This document shows positions 1-12,417 of a stretch of 64,000 nt of DNA, piece by piece. The stretch is from contig OY540821.1 of the NCBI GenBank assembly GCA_961205875.1, forward strand, positions 5,270,001 to 5,334,000, read 5' to 3'. The notes under the pieces are model-generated. The model did no database searches and was not told the origin of the DNA. It worked only from the letters and a program-made list of their open reading frames with translations. The translations under genes and the position numbers were made by a program. Source of the stretch: Sialis fuliginosa. Taxonomy: Eukaryota; Arthropoda; Insecta; Megaloptera; Sialidae. Each line of letters opens with the position of its first letter. Position 1 is the first letter of the stretch.

Positions 1-68
1 TCACAGCTAAAGTTTTGCTTTTGCTTTAGAGAAAATTATTTATAATACCCGACATAAGAATATATATG

Positions 69-623
69 ATAGTGGCACCAGTCTTGGCAAGGACCCCAGT
101 AATGGCAAATTTTTAATTAAATGTACTGAATGTGTTGATATTTGATTACTATACCATTTCTGAATATTAATCTATATACATTTAACTGTCTTACAGCGTG
201 ATTTGATGACCTGAGGCCAATAGGTGTCAAAATGGTGGACATTTAAACTAATTATTAGTATAATTTATTAATTATTATATTATCATAGCAACTGTTTTAC
301 ACTGTTTCAAATTTGACGATTCTTTCTTTTATATCTTTTATGTCGTAGTACTTATCATTTTGTAATCATTAGCAAGTGTCCATCACTGCGTGCTCATAAC
401 AGATTTTACATTTGCCATTACTGGAGAAAAAATAAACAAAATAAAAGGCTATAATTAAAAAAAAAAACTATATTTGCGGACTTTGGTAATTAAATTGATT
501 AAATAAAGAGTTACTTGTTTTATTAGTAACATGAGTTCATGAGAATTACAAAAAACAAGCCCATTTATCAAAAAAAAACGAAAACTTGCACTTATAGCAG
601 CCATAACTGGTGCCTTTACCTTA
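69..623 (+). mobile_element. Family B MITE, near full length
   Basis: The left end reads AGTGGCACCAGTCTTGG and the right end CATAACTGGTGCC...TTACCTTA, an inverted pair seen in all family B copies. The interior (GGCCAATAGGTGTCAAAATGG, GTCGTAGTACTTATCA) matches copies at 31511, 46301, 47624 and 54425. No coding capacity. The TA-type flanks suggest a Tc1/mariner-like MITE, but the superfamily is an inference. Confidence 0.75.
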
Positions 624-688
624 CTAAAAACTATAACTCCTATTAACATAACTTCATGGACTCATATAGCGGAATACTGGCTGAGAAC

Positions 689-853
689 CAGTGGTGTAGT
701 AAAAAATCTTTTCGGGGGGGGGGATAAATACATATGAGTTAAATTTTTTGAAGGTATTTTGAACTGATGTTTTCTCAAAACATACGTTTTTTAAGAACAG
801 TGAATATTTCGGGAGGGGGGGGATTGACCCCCCCCCCCGTTACTTCGCCACTG
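689..853. mobile_element. Short hAT-like MITE with CAGTGG ends
   Basis: It starts CAGTGGTGTAGTAAAAA and ends TTACTTCGCCACTG. Flanks CTGAGAAC (681-688) and TTGAGAAG (854-861) agree at 6 of 8 bases, as expected for an aged 8-bp hAT target duplication. The interior holds G and C homopolymer tracts. Confidence 0.6.
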
Positions 854-994
854 TTGAGAAGTACTGGTTTATAAAATAAAACACTTGCCACATATTTGCG
901 TGACTTTCTTATACTTATAAGGCGAGTAAGTGTTTAGTGTAAGAAACAAAACTTTTTAATTTTCTATATATTAAAAATTAATGTTTTGTTCCAG

Positions 995-1111
995 GCCCTT
1001 CTGAGAGGCGCTTTAAGCCAACAATCAGCTGTGATATTGATCTGCATGGCGATGGACCGTTACCTGTGCATGCTGCATCCAACTAGATATCACAAACACT
1101 CTAGTAAAAAG
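995..1111 (+). CDS. Internal exon of a class A GPCR: end of TM3, DRY motif and intracellular loop 2
   Basis: This exon encodes 39 residues in one open frame. It carries AMDRYLCMLHP, the DRY motif that closes transmembrane helix 3 in rhodopsin-family receptors. The hydrophobic AVILICM stretch before it is the inner half of TM3, and TRYHKHSSKK after it is the basic second intracellular loop. The acceptor is TTTTGTTCCAG before 995 and the donor is AAG|GTAAGT after 1111. Both junctions are phase 0, so it joins in frame to the exon at 56959 (SSKK then GCVAIISITW). Such receptors sit in the plasma membrane and couple ligand binding to G proteins. The sequence resembles insect amine-like or orphan receptors, but the ligand pocket is mostly outside the window, so I give no symbol. 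It is partial: TM1, TM2 and the TM3 cysteine belong to upstream exons. Confidence 0.9.
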
Positions 1112-1492
1112 GTAAGTCACACTACTTGTATCACTTATTAGTAGCTAATTACTTAGAGGTAATTATTAGAGATGTACCGTAATTCCGGCCGGAACTCACG
1201 ATGTAGATTTAAAGTGAATATTTTAACGTCACTACTATTATATTATTATTATTTTTATATTATATTATTATTGACACTATAAATGTAATTACATTCGTTC
1301 GAAAAGAACGTATGCTATACAAATAATTTAACGAAATTGTAGCGTTATACAAATAGTTTTACGAAGCTGTAAAAATTGTAGAATATATAGAAAACACAAT
1401 TTTTATAATTTAATGTATTTTCTAAAAGAAATACCATATAGAAAAATGTTATATTAATTTAAGATAATAATCTATGTATTTTTATTTAAACA

Positions 1493-1625
1493 GGGTGTCC
1501 ACTTTCTGGAAAGTCAGGGAAAAGTCAGGGAAGCCTAAAGTGGTCAGGGAAAGTCAGGGAATTTATTTAAAATTCTGAAAAGTCAGGGAATTTATTAATT
1601 TTTTTAGAAAGTCAGGGAAAAATTG
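1493..1625 (+). repeat. Repeat with GTCAGGGAA motifs
   Basis: AGTCAGGGAA or close variants occur about seven times within 130 bases after CAGGGTGTCCACTTTCTGG. It looks like one end of an interspersed repeat; no opposite end was found. The rest of 1112-2153 is AT-rich intron in which I recognise nothing. Confidence 0.5.
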
Positions 1626-2161
1626 AATAAATTTAAGTTGACGAGCAAAAAAAGAAAAAGGTCATTGAATTGAAAATAAGTAACAAGTGTAAAATTTTCA
1701 AGTTATGACAAAAAATAAAGGTCTTCAAATTTTATTTCTGCACATTCTTGCCCAAACTTTTTTCGATAGTTTTTTTAATTCGTAACGAATAATAATGTAT
1801 TATAATATTTCGTGCGCTACTGATATAAAACAACATACCTATATACACATCTTTTTTGAATTTCTTCATTTCTTTTCTTTCTCTCAACGACAATATTATT
1901 GTTTGTATTAAATGTATTCGTTGTTACAATTCGAAAAAAAGAAAACAATACTCTCTAAAATTGACACAGTTTGATTTCTTTTATACAAAGGAAAAACAAA
2001 AATGTCCTTCGAGTTTTCTCCTGTCCTTGGACGCCCCCAACTGATTTGTCGACATTTCTTTAATTACATATATACATAGGTATAAATGGAAAAAATATAT
2101 TTTAGAAAAATATTTATATTAATCCACATATAGTTTGTTACATGAAAGATGACAGTGTAAT

Positions 2162-2652
2162 CAGCGCCGGCTTTAGGAGGGGGGGGGGGTGAACCAGGGC
2201 GACCGCCCGGTGCGCCAAGCTGAGATATTAACTATTCAACTTATTTGTTAATTTATCAATTTTAATTTGTTAATAATAGGGGAAGGGGGTTCCGACGGTC
2301 TTAGGGCATTTGATAATCTTAAAGTCCATGATGTAAGCTTTATTTAAAAAAAGTCGGAGTCTGTAGGATAGCGCCAAGCTGAGATATTAACTATTCAACT
2401 TATTTGTTAATTTATCAATTTTAATTTGTTAATAATAGGGCAAAGGTGTCTCGACGGTCTTAGGGCATTTGATAGTCTTTAAGTTAATGATGTAAGCTTC
2501 ATTTAAAAAAAAAGTTGGAATCTGTAGGATCGCGCCAAGCTGAGATATTAACTATTCAACTTATTTATATATTTTTGAACATTTTTTTAAGGAGATACAA
2601 GACGGAAAAATAAATCTCGCCCAGGGCGCCAGACTTGCTAAGGCCAGCTCTG
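2162..2652. mobile_element. hAT-like MITE with perfect 8-bp target duplication
   Basis: The element starts CAGCGCCGGCTTTAGGAGG and ends CTAAGGCCAGCTCTG. It is flanked by AGTGTAAT at 2154-2161 and again at 2653-2660, a perfect 8-bp duplication diagnostic of hAT transposition. Subterminal GCCCGGTGCGCC and CGCCCAGGGCGCC are typical of CAG-ended hAT MITEs. The interior is mostly a tandem repeat. Confidence 0.85.
2211..2575 (+). repeat. Tandem repeat, about 159-bp unit x 2.3, inside the hAT MITE
   Basis: Units begin GCGCCAAGCTGAGATATTAA at about 2211, 2371 and 2531 and differ by a few substitutions and small indels. The array was carried or expanded inside the hAT MITE. Confidence 0.8.
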
Positions 2653-2660
2653 AGTGTAAT

Positions 2661-4542
2661 TACATTGCCTAACCAGTCATCTTTTATATTACAAACTATA
2701 TTTTAATTCTAATTATAACAATTGTATTAAAAATAGTGTATAAGTAAAATTATCAGTTTTAAACAAAATTATTAAACTGTTTACTTACCATATAAATTGA
2801 ACAATTTTAAAGTAATCATGATCGGGTAGATAAAGGTATAACTATAATAAATCTAATACTCTCTATATTCCTATCTACATTTTATTATATATTATATATA
2901 GATCTTTCCTATGATCATCAAAAAACATATAAGTAGTTGGTTTCAGAAAAACTTGTAATACATAGAATTTTGATTGCTTATAACTAAAATTTTCTTCGGG
3001 ATATCGACATCAGATACAAATCATTCAGGACACTTATTTTTCAACTAAAGTTAAAACCTATAATTTTAATTCTGATATTTAATTAAAGACATATTAATTA
3101 CAGTGATTGAACAGAACTCTACATTTCAGGCGTCTCTAAGTGATTTTTTCGTGCGCTCTATTTCAATATTTTCGCCGCTGTTAGTGAATCATAATCAGGG
3201 CCGTAACTAGAGGCTCGAACTACGTGACTATTTTCAAAAAAATAAGTTTTTCAATAAAAATGTGAATGCTTTCAAATTTTAATTACTAATATTTTTTGTA
3301 GACAATAAAAACTACACCAGTAAATATTTTTTTTGAAAAAAACAAACAATAATTTCTTATATCGAGCTGCATAAACCTCGAATTATAGTCATATTAGCGA
3401 AATTTTTTGTACCTTGTTGAAAAAACTACCATTTTTACGGTTTTTCGTGTACGATTTTTTTTAAATATCTCTAATTCTATTGACCGGATTGCAAAAATAA
3501 AAAATTATTTTTAAATTCCTCTTATTTTCATCAAAATATTCATATTTGTTGCAAAGTAATTGAAAAAAAATTAAAAATTTGTTTTAAGCGCAGTTTGTAA
3601 TTTTTTTTGAGGTTAGAAATTAAGTTATAGTATTCCGCTTCCCACAGATCAATAGAGGGGTTCCTTTAGAGCGACTCTATTTTTTTTGGTCGATATTGAT
3701 CAAGTACAACCCAAGATATTCGCAAAAAACCTAACCGCAAACAGAAAAAATTGGTGATTTTCCGGAAAAGTCGTGAAAAAAGTACCGCGCGGAAAACGTG
3801 TTAATCCACAAACTCAGTTATGAACTTCTCTTGATTCCTAGAACATTTTTTAAAACCATAAATTCGCTGTTGGAAGGGATTGTTTTATTCAATAAATAAT
3901 TTTGTTGTAAATAAGTTGTAAATATAAAATGTGCTTTTTTGGATGAGAAAACATAATGACCTTTATTATTATTTAATTTAAAAAATATTTTACTAAAATT
4001 CCATCAATCCATCCTTAAAATATTTAATATTATCGAAAAAGTTTAATACTTTTAAAATAATTACGGTTTTTTTTAACTATTCCTTGCCCGGAAAATTTTG
4101 AACGGCAGTGTAGTTATTAAAACGTTCAAGACTGGAGCCAGTACCTTACTGCGTTTTTGACACGTTTTCTATTTATAACTTTATATAATGTTCTAACTGT
4201 CTGTATTCGCCTACTTTTTGTTTGTAAAACTATTTTCTAAACTCCACATCATCTGACTTTGATATAATGAGCGTGAATATAATTAACCAAATGATATAAA
4301 TTACGGTTCTTGTGTGACAAATTTCACGTTGAATAGCGCAGCAGCCAGTGTAAGTTTCAGACTATCTGAAATAAATAGGAAACTTTCCCAAGTAACTCTG
4401 TCAGAATTAATTATAATCAAGTAAGTGATGCCACAAAAAATACTTTATGTATCTTATATTACTTTTTGATATAATAATATTTCTGTTGCCAATGTGAGTA
4501 ACCACGAAAATTCATATATAAATATCGGCCATGAGAGCCTGG
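2661..4542. other. AT-rich intron with two transposon fragments
   Basis: Mostly unrecognised AT-rich sequence. At 3198-3230 CAGGGCCGTAACTAGAGGC is the isolated end of the hAT-like family seen whole at 26120. At about 4120-4143 CAAGACTGGAGCCAGTACC is the end of a family B element. Nothing else is supported. Confidence 0.5.
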
Positions 4543-4926
4543 GACTTTCTTATACGTAATTCTGACAAACTAATAAAAGATAGAATAAAATGAATGTGGC
4601 ATAAACTATAGATTTTTTTTCATTATGAACCATTTGAATTATAATAATTTTTTTTTCGAAAAAATGAATAGATAATAAATTATAGATAATTATATTACAT
4701 ATAATTTTTAACTTGACCGTTTTTCTCTAATTCGCACTGTTTCAAAGTAATTCGAAAAATTAAAAAAAATCTACGTCAGTAAACATCCATATCCGGTTGA
4801 AAGATCGTTTTCAAAAATAGGTTTTTTTTCCAGACAAAAATTAATCTTGCAATTAAATATAAAATTACACCCTTCTACAATTTGTTGTATATGAGTTACA
4901 TCGCTTACAGACAGACACACAGACAG
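4543..4926 (+). mobile_element. Family I element, partial (Helentron-like)
   Basis: It starts GGACTTTCTTATACGTAATT and shares ACAAACTAATAA...GATAGAA, ATGAACCATTTGAATTATAA and CATATCCGGTTGAA with the longer copy at 34087. It ends in a short CAGACAGACAC tract, so its right half is missing. Confidence 0.65.
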
Positions 4927-4927
4927 A

Positions 4928-5044
4928 TGATTCAGTAATGGCAGTATGTAATCAAAGATCAACAAATATTTATAATTTAGTACATTTAATTAAACAAGTG
5001 TCCAACACTGGGGTATTATCCAAGACTGGCGCTAGTACCTTATT
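4928..5044 (-). mobile_element. Family B fragment
   Basis: TTTAATTAAACAAGTGTCC, CACTGGGGTATTATCCAAG and GCTAGTACCTTATTA match one end of family B in reverse orientation. Confidence 0.65.
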
Positions 5045-5061
5045 AATAGAAATAATAATTA

Positions 5062-5581
5062 ATAGGCATGATGCTGAAATTATGATTTTAAATAATGAAA
5101 TAGGTTAAAAATATTTTTTTAAATGTATTTGTTTTTATATTGAAAACGAGATTAATATGATTTTTGTTAAAATAAAAACACAAAATACATCAATCCGCCA
5201 TGTTAGATAAAACACCAGTCATAGTAGATGACATCACGGCTAAGTAAACATTTTTGTTTCATTTATAAATTATTTTGAGGTTTTAAATTATCAATTTGCT
5301 CAGTTTTGTGTTACCAAAAGTAAAACCGAGAAACATTAGCGATGGAACAAGGATTTATTATAGTTGACAAGGAGTGTTTACATAGGCGTGACGTCAAAAA
5401 TGCACCATGACACCTGCGAGCGTTTTGGCGTCAAATTCAAAATTAGTTTTAAAAGGGTTAATTTTTGTGATTAAACCTTTATTTTCTGCAGAAATAAGTA
5501 TTTTTTTTTGGAAATAGGAGACACGTTAGATCATCATAAAATAGTTTTTAAATTTAGGCATCATACCTTTTATATTGTCAA
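5062..5581. mobile_element. Family S MITE, copy 1
   Basis: Ends AATAGGCATGATGC and GGCATCATACCTTTT are inverted repeats. The interior is about 80-90% like 55421-55850 by eye, including ATCCGCCATGTTAGAT and CATAGGCGTGACGTCAAAAA. No coding capacity was found. Confidence 0.65.
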
Positions 5582-6454
5582 ATTATTTATAATCTTACTC
5601 TTGTGTGGTTTAATTTCTGAAGAGCTGATATACAATTTTATTTATGAAATAACGATTTTTAAAAATATAAACGGATTTTTTTAATTTAATAACATTAAAT
5701 ATCAAATTATTAATAAGAATTTTATCAGTCAGCATTTTGTGATATCTTGTCTTATTTTATTTTTTGCATATTCGCCAATTTTAAACATGTTTAAAAAATA
5801 TAATTAAATTCAATCAATTTTAGATGTAGGTAGACTGAAATTTAACAAATTATCTGATGATCCATTATTGTATTGTATAATAATAATTAGGTAGGTAGGC
5901 AAAGTTTTAATTAAGTAAGTTTTAATAAATATATTCGAAATATTTTGAGCGTAAAATTTTTCTTAGAAAAATATGTATTTATAAATTATTTTGTTATTAA
6001 ATGTAAGTAGAGGAAATTGGAATATTTTCTCTTCTGTTAATATTTCAACATATTTTCTTATTAATTTGATACCGGATCCAACTGTCAGATAGAAATTTTG
6101 TTAAAAAAAGTTAAAAAAATTTTATATAATACAGATTTCTTTGGATTATGAAAAAAATTAAAACAATCCAAAATATAGTTTGCTCCGAATAACAATGCGC
6201 TTATATGAATCCGTAACGTGTATTTGTAAAACCGTACATACCTCGTGCGGACACGTGTGTACTAGCTACGAAATTCAGTGAATTTTTAACTCAGGGCTGT
6301 TGCCTGTTAATTTTTAATTATTTGTATCTAAGAGGTTAAAATTTCGATCAGATAGTAAATTTAGATCGAACGTAAAAACAAGAAAAAATGTATTTATAAA
6401 TTTGTTGTTTAACAGAGAAGAAAAATATATAACTAAATTAAAATCCTTATGTAC

Positions 6455-6506
6455 TAATCTGAAACGATCACAAAGCTTCTCGTATCTTCGATATTGCGAG
6501 GAAGCA
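6455..6506 (+). mobile_element. Family A 3' end fragment
   Basis: TCTGAAACGATCACAAAGC followed by CTTCTCGTATCTTCGATATT and GCGAGGAAGCAA is the terminal hairpin of family A. The surrounding 5582-7080 is AT-rich and otherwise unrecognised. Confidence 0.7.
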
Positions 6507-7081
6507 ATATTTTTACTTTTCAATGAAATTAAATAAATAAAATTGAAAAATAAACTTATTTTATTTTAAATTTTACATTAATTTCTTTTAAATTTTCGAA
6601 CTAATTTTCTTTGTGTTTTTTGGGAATTTTCAGAAACTTTTCACGCGATTTTAGAGAATTATGGAACTTATCCCTAATTTTACAATGCAAGCAATATTTT
6701 TTTTAAGCGCTTTTTTATACGCAATTTGTTGTGGAACGTATCTACCACGTAAAAAGAGACCCTATTGTACCTATATAACAAAATATCAATTTAGTTGTTT
6801 TTTGTTTGAACATTTACAATAAGAATATATATTTTAATTTACCCTCAAAGTAAAAACTCCCTTACAAACAGATTATCTACAAATTAATACAAAAAATCTT
6901 TTGATACACTTCTCTTTTTTCATTTTCCTTCAATTCACCGTCTCCATTGAAACCTTTTTATTGGAAAAAACCATGATTTAATTTTTTACAAGTCGCTTTA
7001 TTCCGAAAGAAAATCAACGAGTGGTTTTTCTTCGGTGGAAAAATTAGGTTAGGAAATATATCTGCTATATTTTATTTTTAA

Positions 7082-7445
7082 GGGAGCATCCATTAATTAC
7101 GTAAGACTTTGGGGGAGAGAAAGGGGATCCGTAAAACTTTATGAATTTTTTTTCTAATTAATTATTTTACTATCTTAAAAAACGTTAAATTAACATTTTA
7201 GCTGTTGTAAAATTTAAAAAAATACACTTTTTCACACATCTGTTTTACCGAATACTTACGAATGCTTACAAGGGGTAGAAGGGGGGCAAAAAATTTATAA
7301 AATCATCCTTAGAGCCATCTATAATATACGTTACGCAAAATTCACGCATTTTTTACCCCCCTTTCTCCTTTTGTCATGCTGTATCACATTTTTTAACCCC
7401 CTACCTAATAATACGTCACAAAACCTGGACCCCTCCCCAAATTAA
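7082..7445. mobile_element. Probable degenerate repeat with ATTAATTACGTAAG end
   Basis: GGGAGCATCCATTAATTACG at the left resembles the widespread insect repeat end 'GGG..ATCCATAAATTACGTAA'. The right side has a diverged inverted version (ATACGTCACAAAACCTGGAC, CCCTCCCC). Boundaries are uncertain. Confidence 0.35.
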
Positions 7446-7769
7446 TTATTAATACGAAGAAAATTGTTAAAATTGATCTTTAAAAACAACGCGACTAAAA
7501 AATTTAATCTAGTTGTAAGTTTAAAAAAATTGGAATAAAATTGATGTAGGTATTTCAAATGTCGCGTCACATCATGTTTGTTCGGACCTCCTCTCTCCTC
7601 TTTGTCATATGTCATCACTCTAGGTACCCCCCCCCCACCCCTATTTTAGGTAAGTAAAGTGATTTTATAAAACCAATCATTCAAAGAATTTTATGATTTA
7701 TTTATTTGATTTATGATATTGTTCAAATTTAGACCTTTATATTTACTGCCAGCTCTTATTGCTCTAAAC

Positions 7770-8298
7770 CAGCGATTCTTAAACTTATGTAGTCTAGGAA
7801 CCCCATTTTGAACAATTATTTCTTAGGAACCCCTCTCTGCAGGGGTTATTTTAAGAAAATTTTAAAACTGCAAGAACTTATTTTTTGCACCATACTTACA
7901 ATTTTTACTTTTCAACTGCAATGACCTTTGTTTTTTGCATTACATTTTTTGTTTTTACAACTGTAATGACCTTTTTTTGCTCTACATTTCTTACATTTTT
8001 TGCTTTTACAACTGCAATGACCTTTTTTCCACACGTTTTATTATTTTATTTATTTATTAATCATTGTTTCATTTAGCACTACACAAATTAGCTTTTACAA
8101 CTGCACTTTTCATTTTTACAACTGCAGAAACATGTTACTCACTAAAATATCCCCTGCCTCCCTGATAGAAAAACAAAGAAAGTAGTTAGATAGTAATTAA
8201 CCATTGGTAAATAGAAATGTAAAAGTACTTTAATTTATGCCAAACATGTTTCACGGACCCCCGCCAAAGTTTCGCGGACCCTAGTTTAAAAACCGCTG
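7770..8298. mobile_element. hAT-like MITE with perfect 8-bp target duplication
   Basis: It begins CAGCGATTCTTAAACT and ends AGTTTAAAAACCGCTG, with TTCGCGGACCCT inside the right end, a classic hAT MITE terminus. CTCTAAAC flanks both sides (7762-7769 and 8299-8306). Its core is a minisatellite of roughly 60-bp units (ACAACTGCAATGACCTTTTT) also found at 16621-17048. Confidence 0.88.
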
Positions 8299-8351
8299 CT
8301 CTAAACTCTAGGGCACTAGGCCTATATTTCATTAAATTAACAGAATTTAGA

Positions 8352-8651
8352 GTATAATATCTGGGTAACGGGGAAAGATATTTGAATGAGCAATAATTTA
8401 AATTAAAGAGAAATCCAGTGTCTTTAAAATAATATGTAACTGTAATTTTTTTTTATAGTTAATCATTATTTTTTTTAAATGATGTTTATTTTTTGGTTTT
8501 TTTATAAAAATAATCTTATTTTGAGAGCATTTTTCAAACGATTAACTATAATAAACGTTTGAGTGTTATATATCATTTTAAAGGTACTGAATGTTTCTTT
8601 AATTTAAACTATTGCGCATTCAAATATCTTACCCCGTTACCGAGATATAAT
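8352..8651. mobile_element. Fold-back MITE
   Basis: The left arm TATCTGGGTAACGGGG...AAGATATTTGAATG...GCAATAATTTAAATTAAAG is mirrored at the right by CTTTAATTTAAACTATTGC...CATTCAAATATCTTACC, then CCGTTACCGAGATATAA. Arms are about 65 bp. The superfamily was not resolved. Confidence 0.75.
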
Positions 8652-9640
8652 GCCCAAAAATTTATGTTTTTTTCTAATAAAGAAAATCATTTAGGAACCT
8701 CAGGATGATATCCAATTACAAATTCCTTTGGTAGGTGTTTTAAGGATATACAAATGCACATTTTGCGCATATAGCGTTTCGAAGATTCCAAAAAAAAAAA
8801 ATTTCACTCCACTCTACTAGGCAGTCTTCTCAGTCATCTATATATTTTTTATTAATACTTCTAAATAAATTTGTAATATTGTTCAAATTTGGGTCTTTCT
8901 AATTACTGCCTGCCCTGATTGCTCTAGATTCTAGAGCACTATGCAGTCTTCTCAGTCACCTATATATTTTTATTAATACTCCTAAATAAATTTGTAATAT
9001 TGTTCAAATTTGACTTTTTCTAATTACTGCCAACTCTGATTGCTCTAGATTCTAGGGCACTATGCAGTCTTCCTAGTCATCTATATATTTTTATTAATGT
9101 TCCTAAATAAATTTCTGATATTGTTCAAATTTGACTTTTTCTAATTACTGCATGTCCTGATTGCTCTAGATTCTAGGGCACTAGACGTCTTCCCAGTCAT
9201 CTGTATATTTTTATTAATGTGCCTAAATAAATTATAATGGTTACAGCATAACAATTTACAATTTATATCAATAATAGAACACTCTCTTCACAACAGGAAA
9301 AACAATACGTAAAAGCTATGTTGTAGTCCTAAATAAACTTTTAATAGAACTTTATGGTAGGAAGTTTGTTAAGTTAGTATACACATCGCCCAAACCTTCC
9401 TGAAATACAATAATTGTACTTATATATTATGTGTTTGTGAATGTATTTACTATAGTACGTTTTATTTCAAGTATCTATAATCTACGTAGAGACAAAAGAC
9501 GAAAAATCAAATTGATAAAAAACTTAAAAACACAGAAAAGTATACCAAAAATAATTAGAAATCGGTTTTCTTTGTCTTTATTAAAAAATTTTTTTATTGG
9601 CTTAGCACCGATTTCAAAAACTGTTAAATTTAATTATTAG

Positions 9641-10166
9641 GTAGAGTCAACTGAGGTAAAAGTGAAACAAAATACAAATCTTTCATGTTTTTTGACAGTT
9701 AACGATACAAATTCATACTTTAAAAAAAATGAAAAAAGTGTGTTTCATTTTTAACCTCTAATTTGGAAAAAAGTGAAAGGGAAGGTAAGGGAAAAAGTGA
9801 AACAGGACTCTAATGGAAAATATTTCTCGAAAAATTAAAAGAAAAGCTACAAAGGCAACTTTGATTTATCTTCTCTGTGGCATATCAATGTGAAAATGTA
9901 ACTTTAATTAATATCTGAGCTATACAGAAAGTTATGTTCAAAGAATTAAAATTTAATTCACACATTTTGACATCGACTAACAGAGAAATCTGTAGGGGTG
10001 ACACATAACTTATTAGGCGATTCATATTTTCAGGTCGCTTTAACAAACCTTTAATGATGATGTCAGTTTTTATAATTCTCCTATAAACAAATTAGTTTTT
10101 TAGTTGCACGCTTGTTTCACTTTTACCCCATTTTTTTGGTGTTTCATATTTACCCCGCTCGACTAC
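9641..10166. mobile_element. MITE with GGTAAAAGTGAAACA-type inverted ends
   Basis: The left end GTAGAGTCAACTGAGGTAAA...AGTGAAACA is mirrored by TGTTTCACTTTTACCCC and GTTTCATATTTACCCCGCTC near 10110-10160. The interior repeats the AGTGAAAC motif. The stretch 9236-9640 is unrecognised AT-rich sequence. Confidence 0.55.
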
Positions 10167-10508
10167 ACACTCTTTCAAACATACAAAAAATCAACCGAAT
10201 AGGTGCATATTTGTCGGAGTTATGCCCGAACATATATAAAAAATACATATTGATTGAATTTTTTTATTAGAAATTATTACAACACTTCACGTTTATGCCA
10301 TAAAAAATAAAAGCATCATAAGTATTGTTCTTATTCTTCTCTGATTAACGGTTTCTTCAAAGAAAAGTTAGAGAAAAGGTAAAAAAATTCTTCTGTGATA
10401 GTCAAAGAAATAAATGCACTATAAAGAATAAGATAAGTTTTCTTTTAGAATTTTCAACTACCAAAGCATTTTGAGTCATTGCAAATTGCAATGCTTTTAA
10501 ATTCATAC

Positions 10509-11035
10509 CAGTGGCGTAATTTGGGGTGGGCAGGTGTTAATTTTTATTTTGGTCTAATGAAACTTGAAGAATTATTCTAAATTTTTTTTAACATTTCGTA
10601 TTATTTTTTTTTTGCTAAAATAAAATAAATAGAAAGTTTTTTAAATTTTTAAATTAATTCTCCAAGCTTTATTAAACCAAAATAAACATTTTTTGTGTCT
10701 TGTACTTTTTTTCTAAAGTTTATGGTTTCTGAATAAAAAATTCTTGAAATTTCAAAATCTCGAATTACTTTGTTAGATACCTTGGAAAGCTTAGGTTGTT
10801 CAAAAAAAGTTTTCAATGAAAGATTCGTGTTTTTTCACGTAGAATAAGATTACTAAATAAAAACTATAGGTTCCTATTTAAAAAAATGATGTTGACCTTC
10901 AAATATCCTTCAAGGCCACGTAAAAATAGCAAATAAATATTACTATTCGATTACCCCCTTACAACCAAACATTTTTTTCAAATATGCGATGGTTCTGAGA
11001 TATAACACTTTAAATGCCCGACCCTGTATGACGAT
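10509..11035 (+). mobile_element. hAT-like 5' end with family O sequence
   Basis: CAGTGGCGTAATTTGGGG at 10509 is a hAT-type end without a clear partner. From about 10685 to 11035 the sequence (GTACTTTTTTTCTAAAGTTT, GAAAGATTCGTGTTTTTTCA, ending CCCGACCCTGTATGACG) matches 58876-59252 and, more weakly, 13755-14060. I call this shared segment family O. Confidence 0.5.
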
Positions 11036-11316
11036 TCAGCACTTAACTCAAATAATAAAAATAAACTTCAAATTATTTTTTTTAATGAGAAAATGGCACT
11101 TTTGTTGAAACGTATTATACCTACATGTATATTTTAACACGCGAAAGTTCGTGTCCAGTCCATTAAGTGTTAATAGTTGTACAAAAAAAGTTCACTTGTG
11201 GAGAAGTTTTATTGACTTGGTCTCTAAGACGAAGTGAATAAAAGAAAAACCTATTGGGGAGATCTAAAGGTTACTAATACATGTGTCCAGTAAATTATGT
11301 ACTACATGTTTTTTTT

Positions 11317-11600
11317 ACTTTCTTATACGTCAATAGTATACAGAACTATTGTTATCATGAAAACCTTCAAAATTGATATATTGATAAAATTATCTGCTCT
11401 TGAATCAATTTTGACTATTTTTACCACAACGTCTGTGCGTCTGTCGGTCTGTCTGTGAACGTTATACAATATTTTTAATTTCTTATACGTCAAAAGTATA
11501 AGAAAGTATTGTAATCGTGAAAATTTTGAAAAAGATATATTGACAAAAACGTCAACTTCTATATGTGCGTGTCTGTCTGTCTGTCAGTTTACTTTCTACG
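11317..11600 (+). mobile_element. Family I-like fragments with GTCTGTCGGTCTGTC tract
   Basis: ACTTTCTTATACGTCAATAG and a second TTTCTTATACGTCAAAAGTA each precede a GTCTGT tract, so this looks like two diverged partial copies of the ACTTTCTTATAC-ended family. Nothing is recognised at 11036-11316 or 11601-11963. Confidence 0.5.
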
Positions 11601-11965
11601 CAGTCAAAACGGTGAATCATGAAATTTTATAATTAAAATTCTTGTATAAACGGTAGACGCGCATTTCTTATGAAGGCGGAAACAGATGTTTACTTTTCTT
11701 GATTTTTAAATTTCTCTATATAGTTATTTTTAAAACAACGCATATTAAAATAAAACAATTTAATTAAAAATTGTAGAAATGTTCTTATTATTACATTGAT
11801 TGTCCATTTCTATTAGAAAATTGGATAAGTAATTTTTGTCTTAATACAGGCCTGTCATAAATCAATTATCAAACAGTCTTAACAAATGCAAGATTCATCA
11901 AAATCGGTTCAGTAGTTTTCGTGTCAAGTCTGAACAACAAACAGACTTTACGTACTTATAGATAC

Positions 11966-12410
11966 TTGCACCAGTCTTGGACGCGCTAAGAGCTAAATTA
12001 TTTTTTTAGGAATTGATAGGCTTCTTTTTTGTAATTCTCATAAACTTTTATTTTGTTAATGTTTTTTTCTCCAGAAACAGACAAAGTAAAACCATTATGA
12101 GTACCCAGTGATGATACAACATAAAACATTAAAAATAAAGTATCTTAAAATTTAAAACAATGTAAAACAAATGCTATGATAATATAATACTTAATAAATA
12201 GATTACATTAAAAATTAGTTTAAATGTCCACCATTTTGACACCCATTGGCCAATTGTCATCAAATTAAGCTGTTTTACGGTACATATTATGATTCAATAA
12301 TAGCTGTAATCAAATATCAACAAATATTTCTAATTTAGTATATTTAATTAAACATGTGTCCCACACTGGGGTCTTATCTGAGACTAGAGCCAGTATATCA
12401 TTGATTTGTA
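11966..12410 (-). mobile_element. Family B MITE, minus orientation
   Basis: TTGCACCAGTCTTGGACG at the left and GACTAGAGCCAGTATATCA at the right are diverged family B ends. The interior TTAAATGTCCACCATTTTGA and CATTGGCCAATTGTCATC is the complement of the plus-strand copies. Confidence 0.7.
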
Positions 12411-12417
12411 ATACTTT

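Larger units (their letters stand above)
7690..9235 (+). repeat. Interrupted tandem array, about 122-bp unit
   Basis: The unit contains CAGTCTTCTCAGTCATCTAT, AATATTGTTCAAATTTG, TAATTACTGCC and GCTCTAGATTCTAGGGCACT. Units start near 8815, 8938, 9060 and 9180. A fifth, upstream unit begins near 7690 and is split by the hAT MITE at 7770-8298 and separated from the rest by a fold-back at 8352-8651. Confidence 0.75.
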
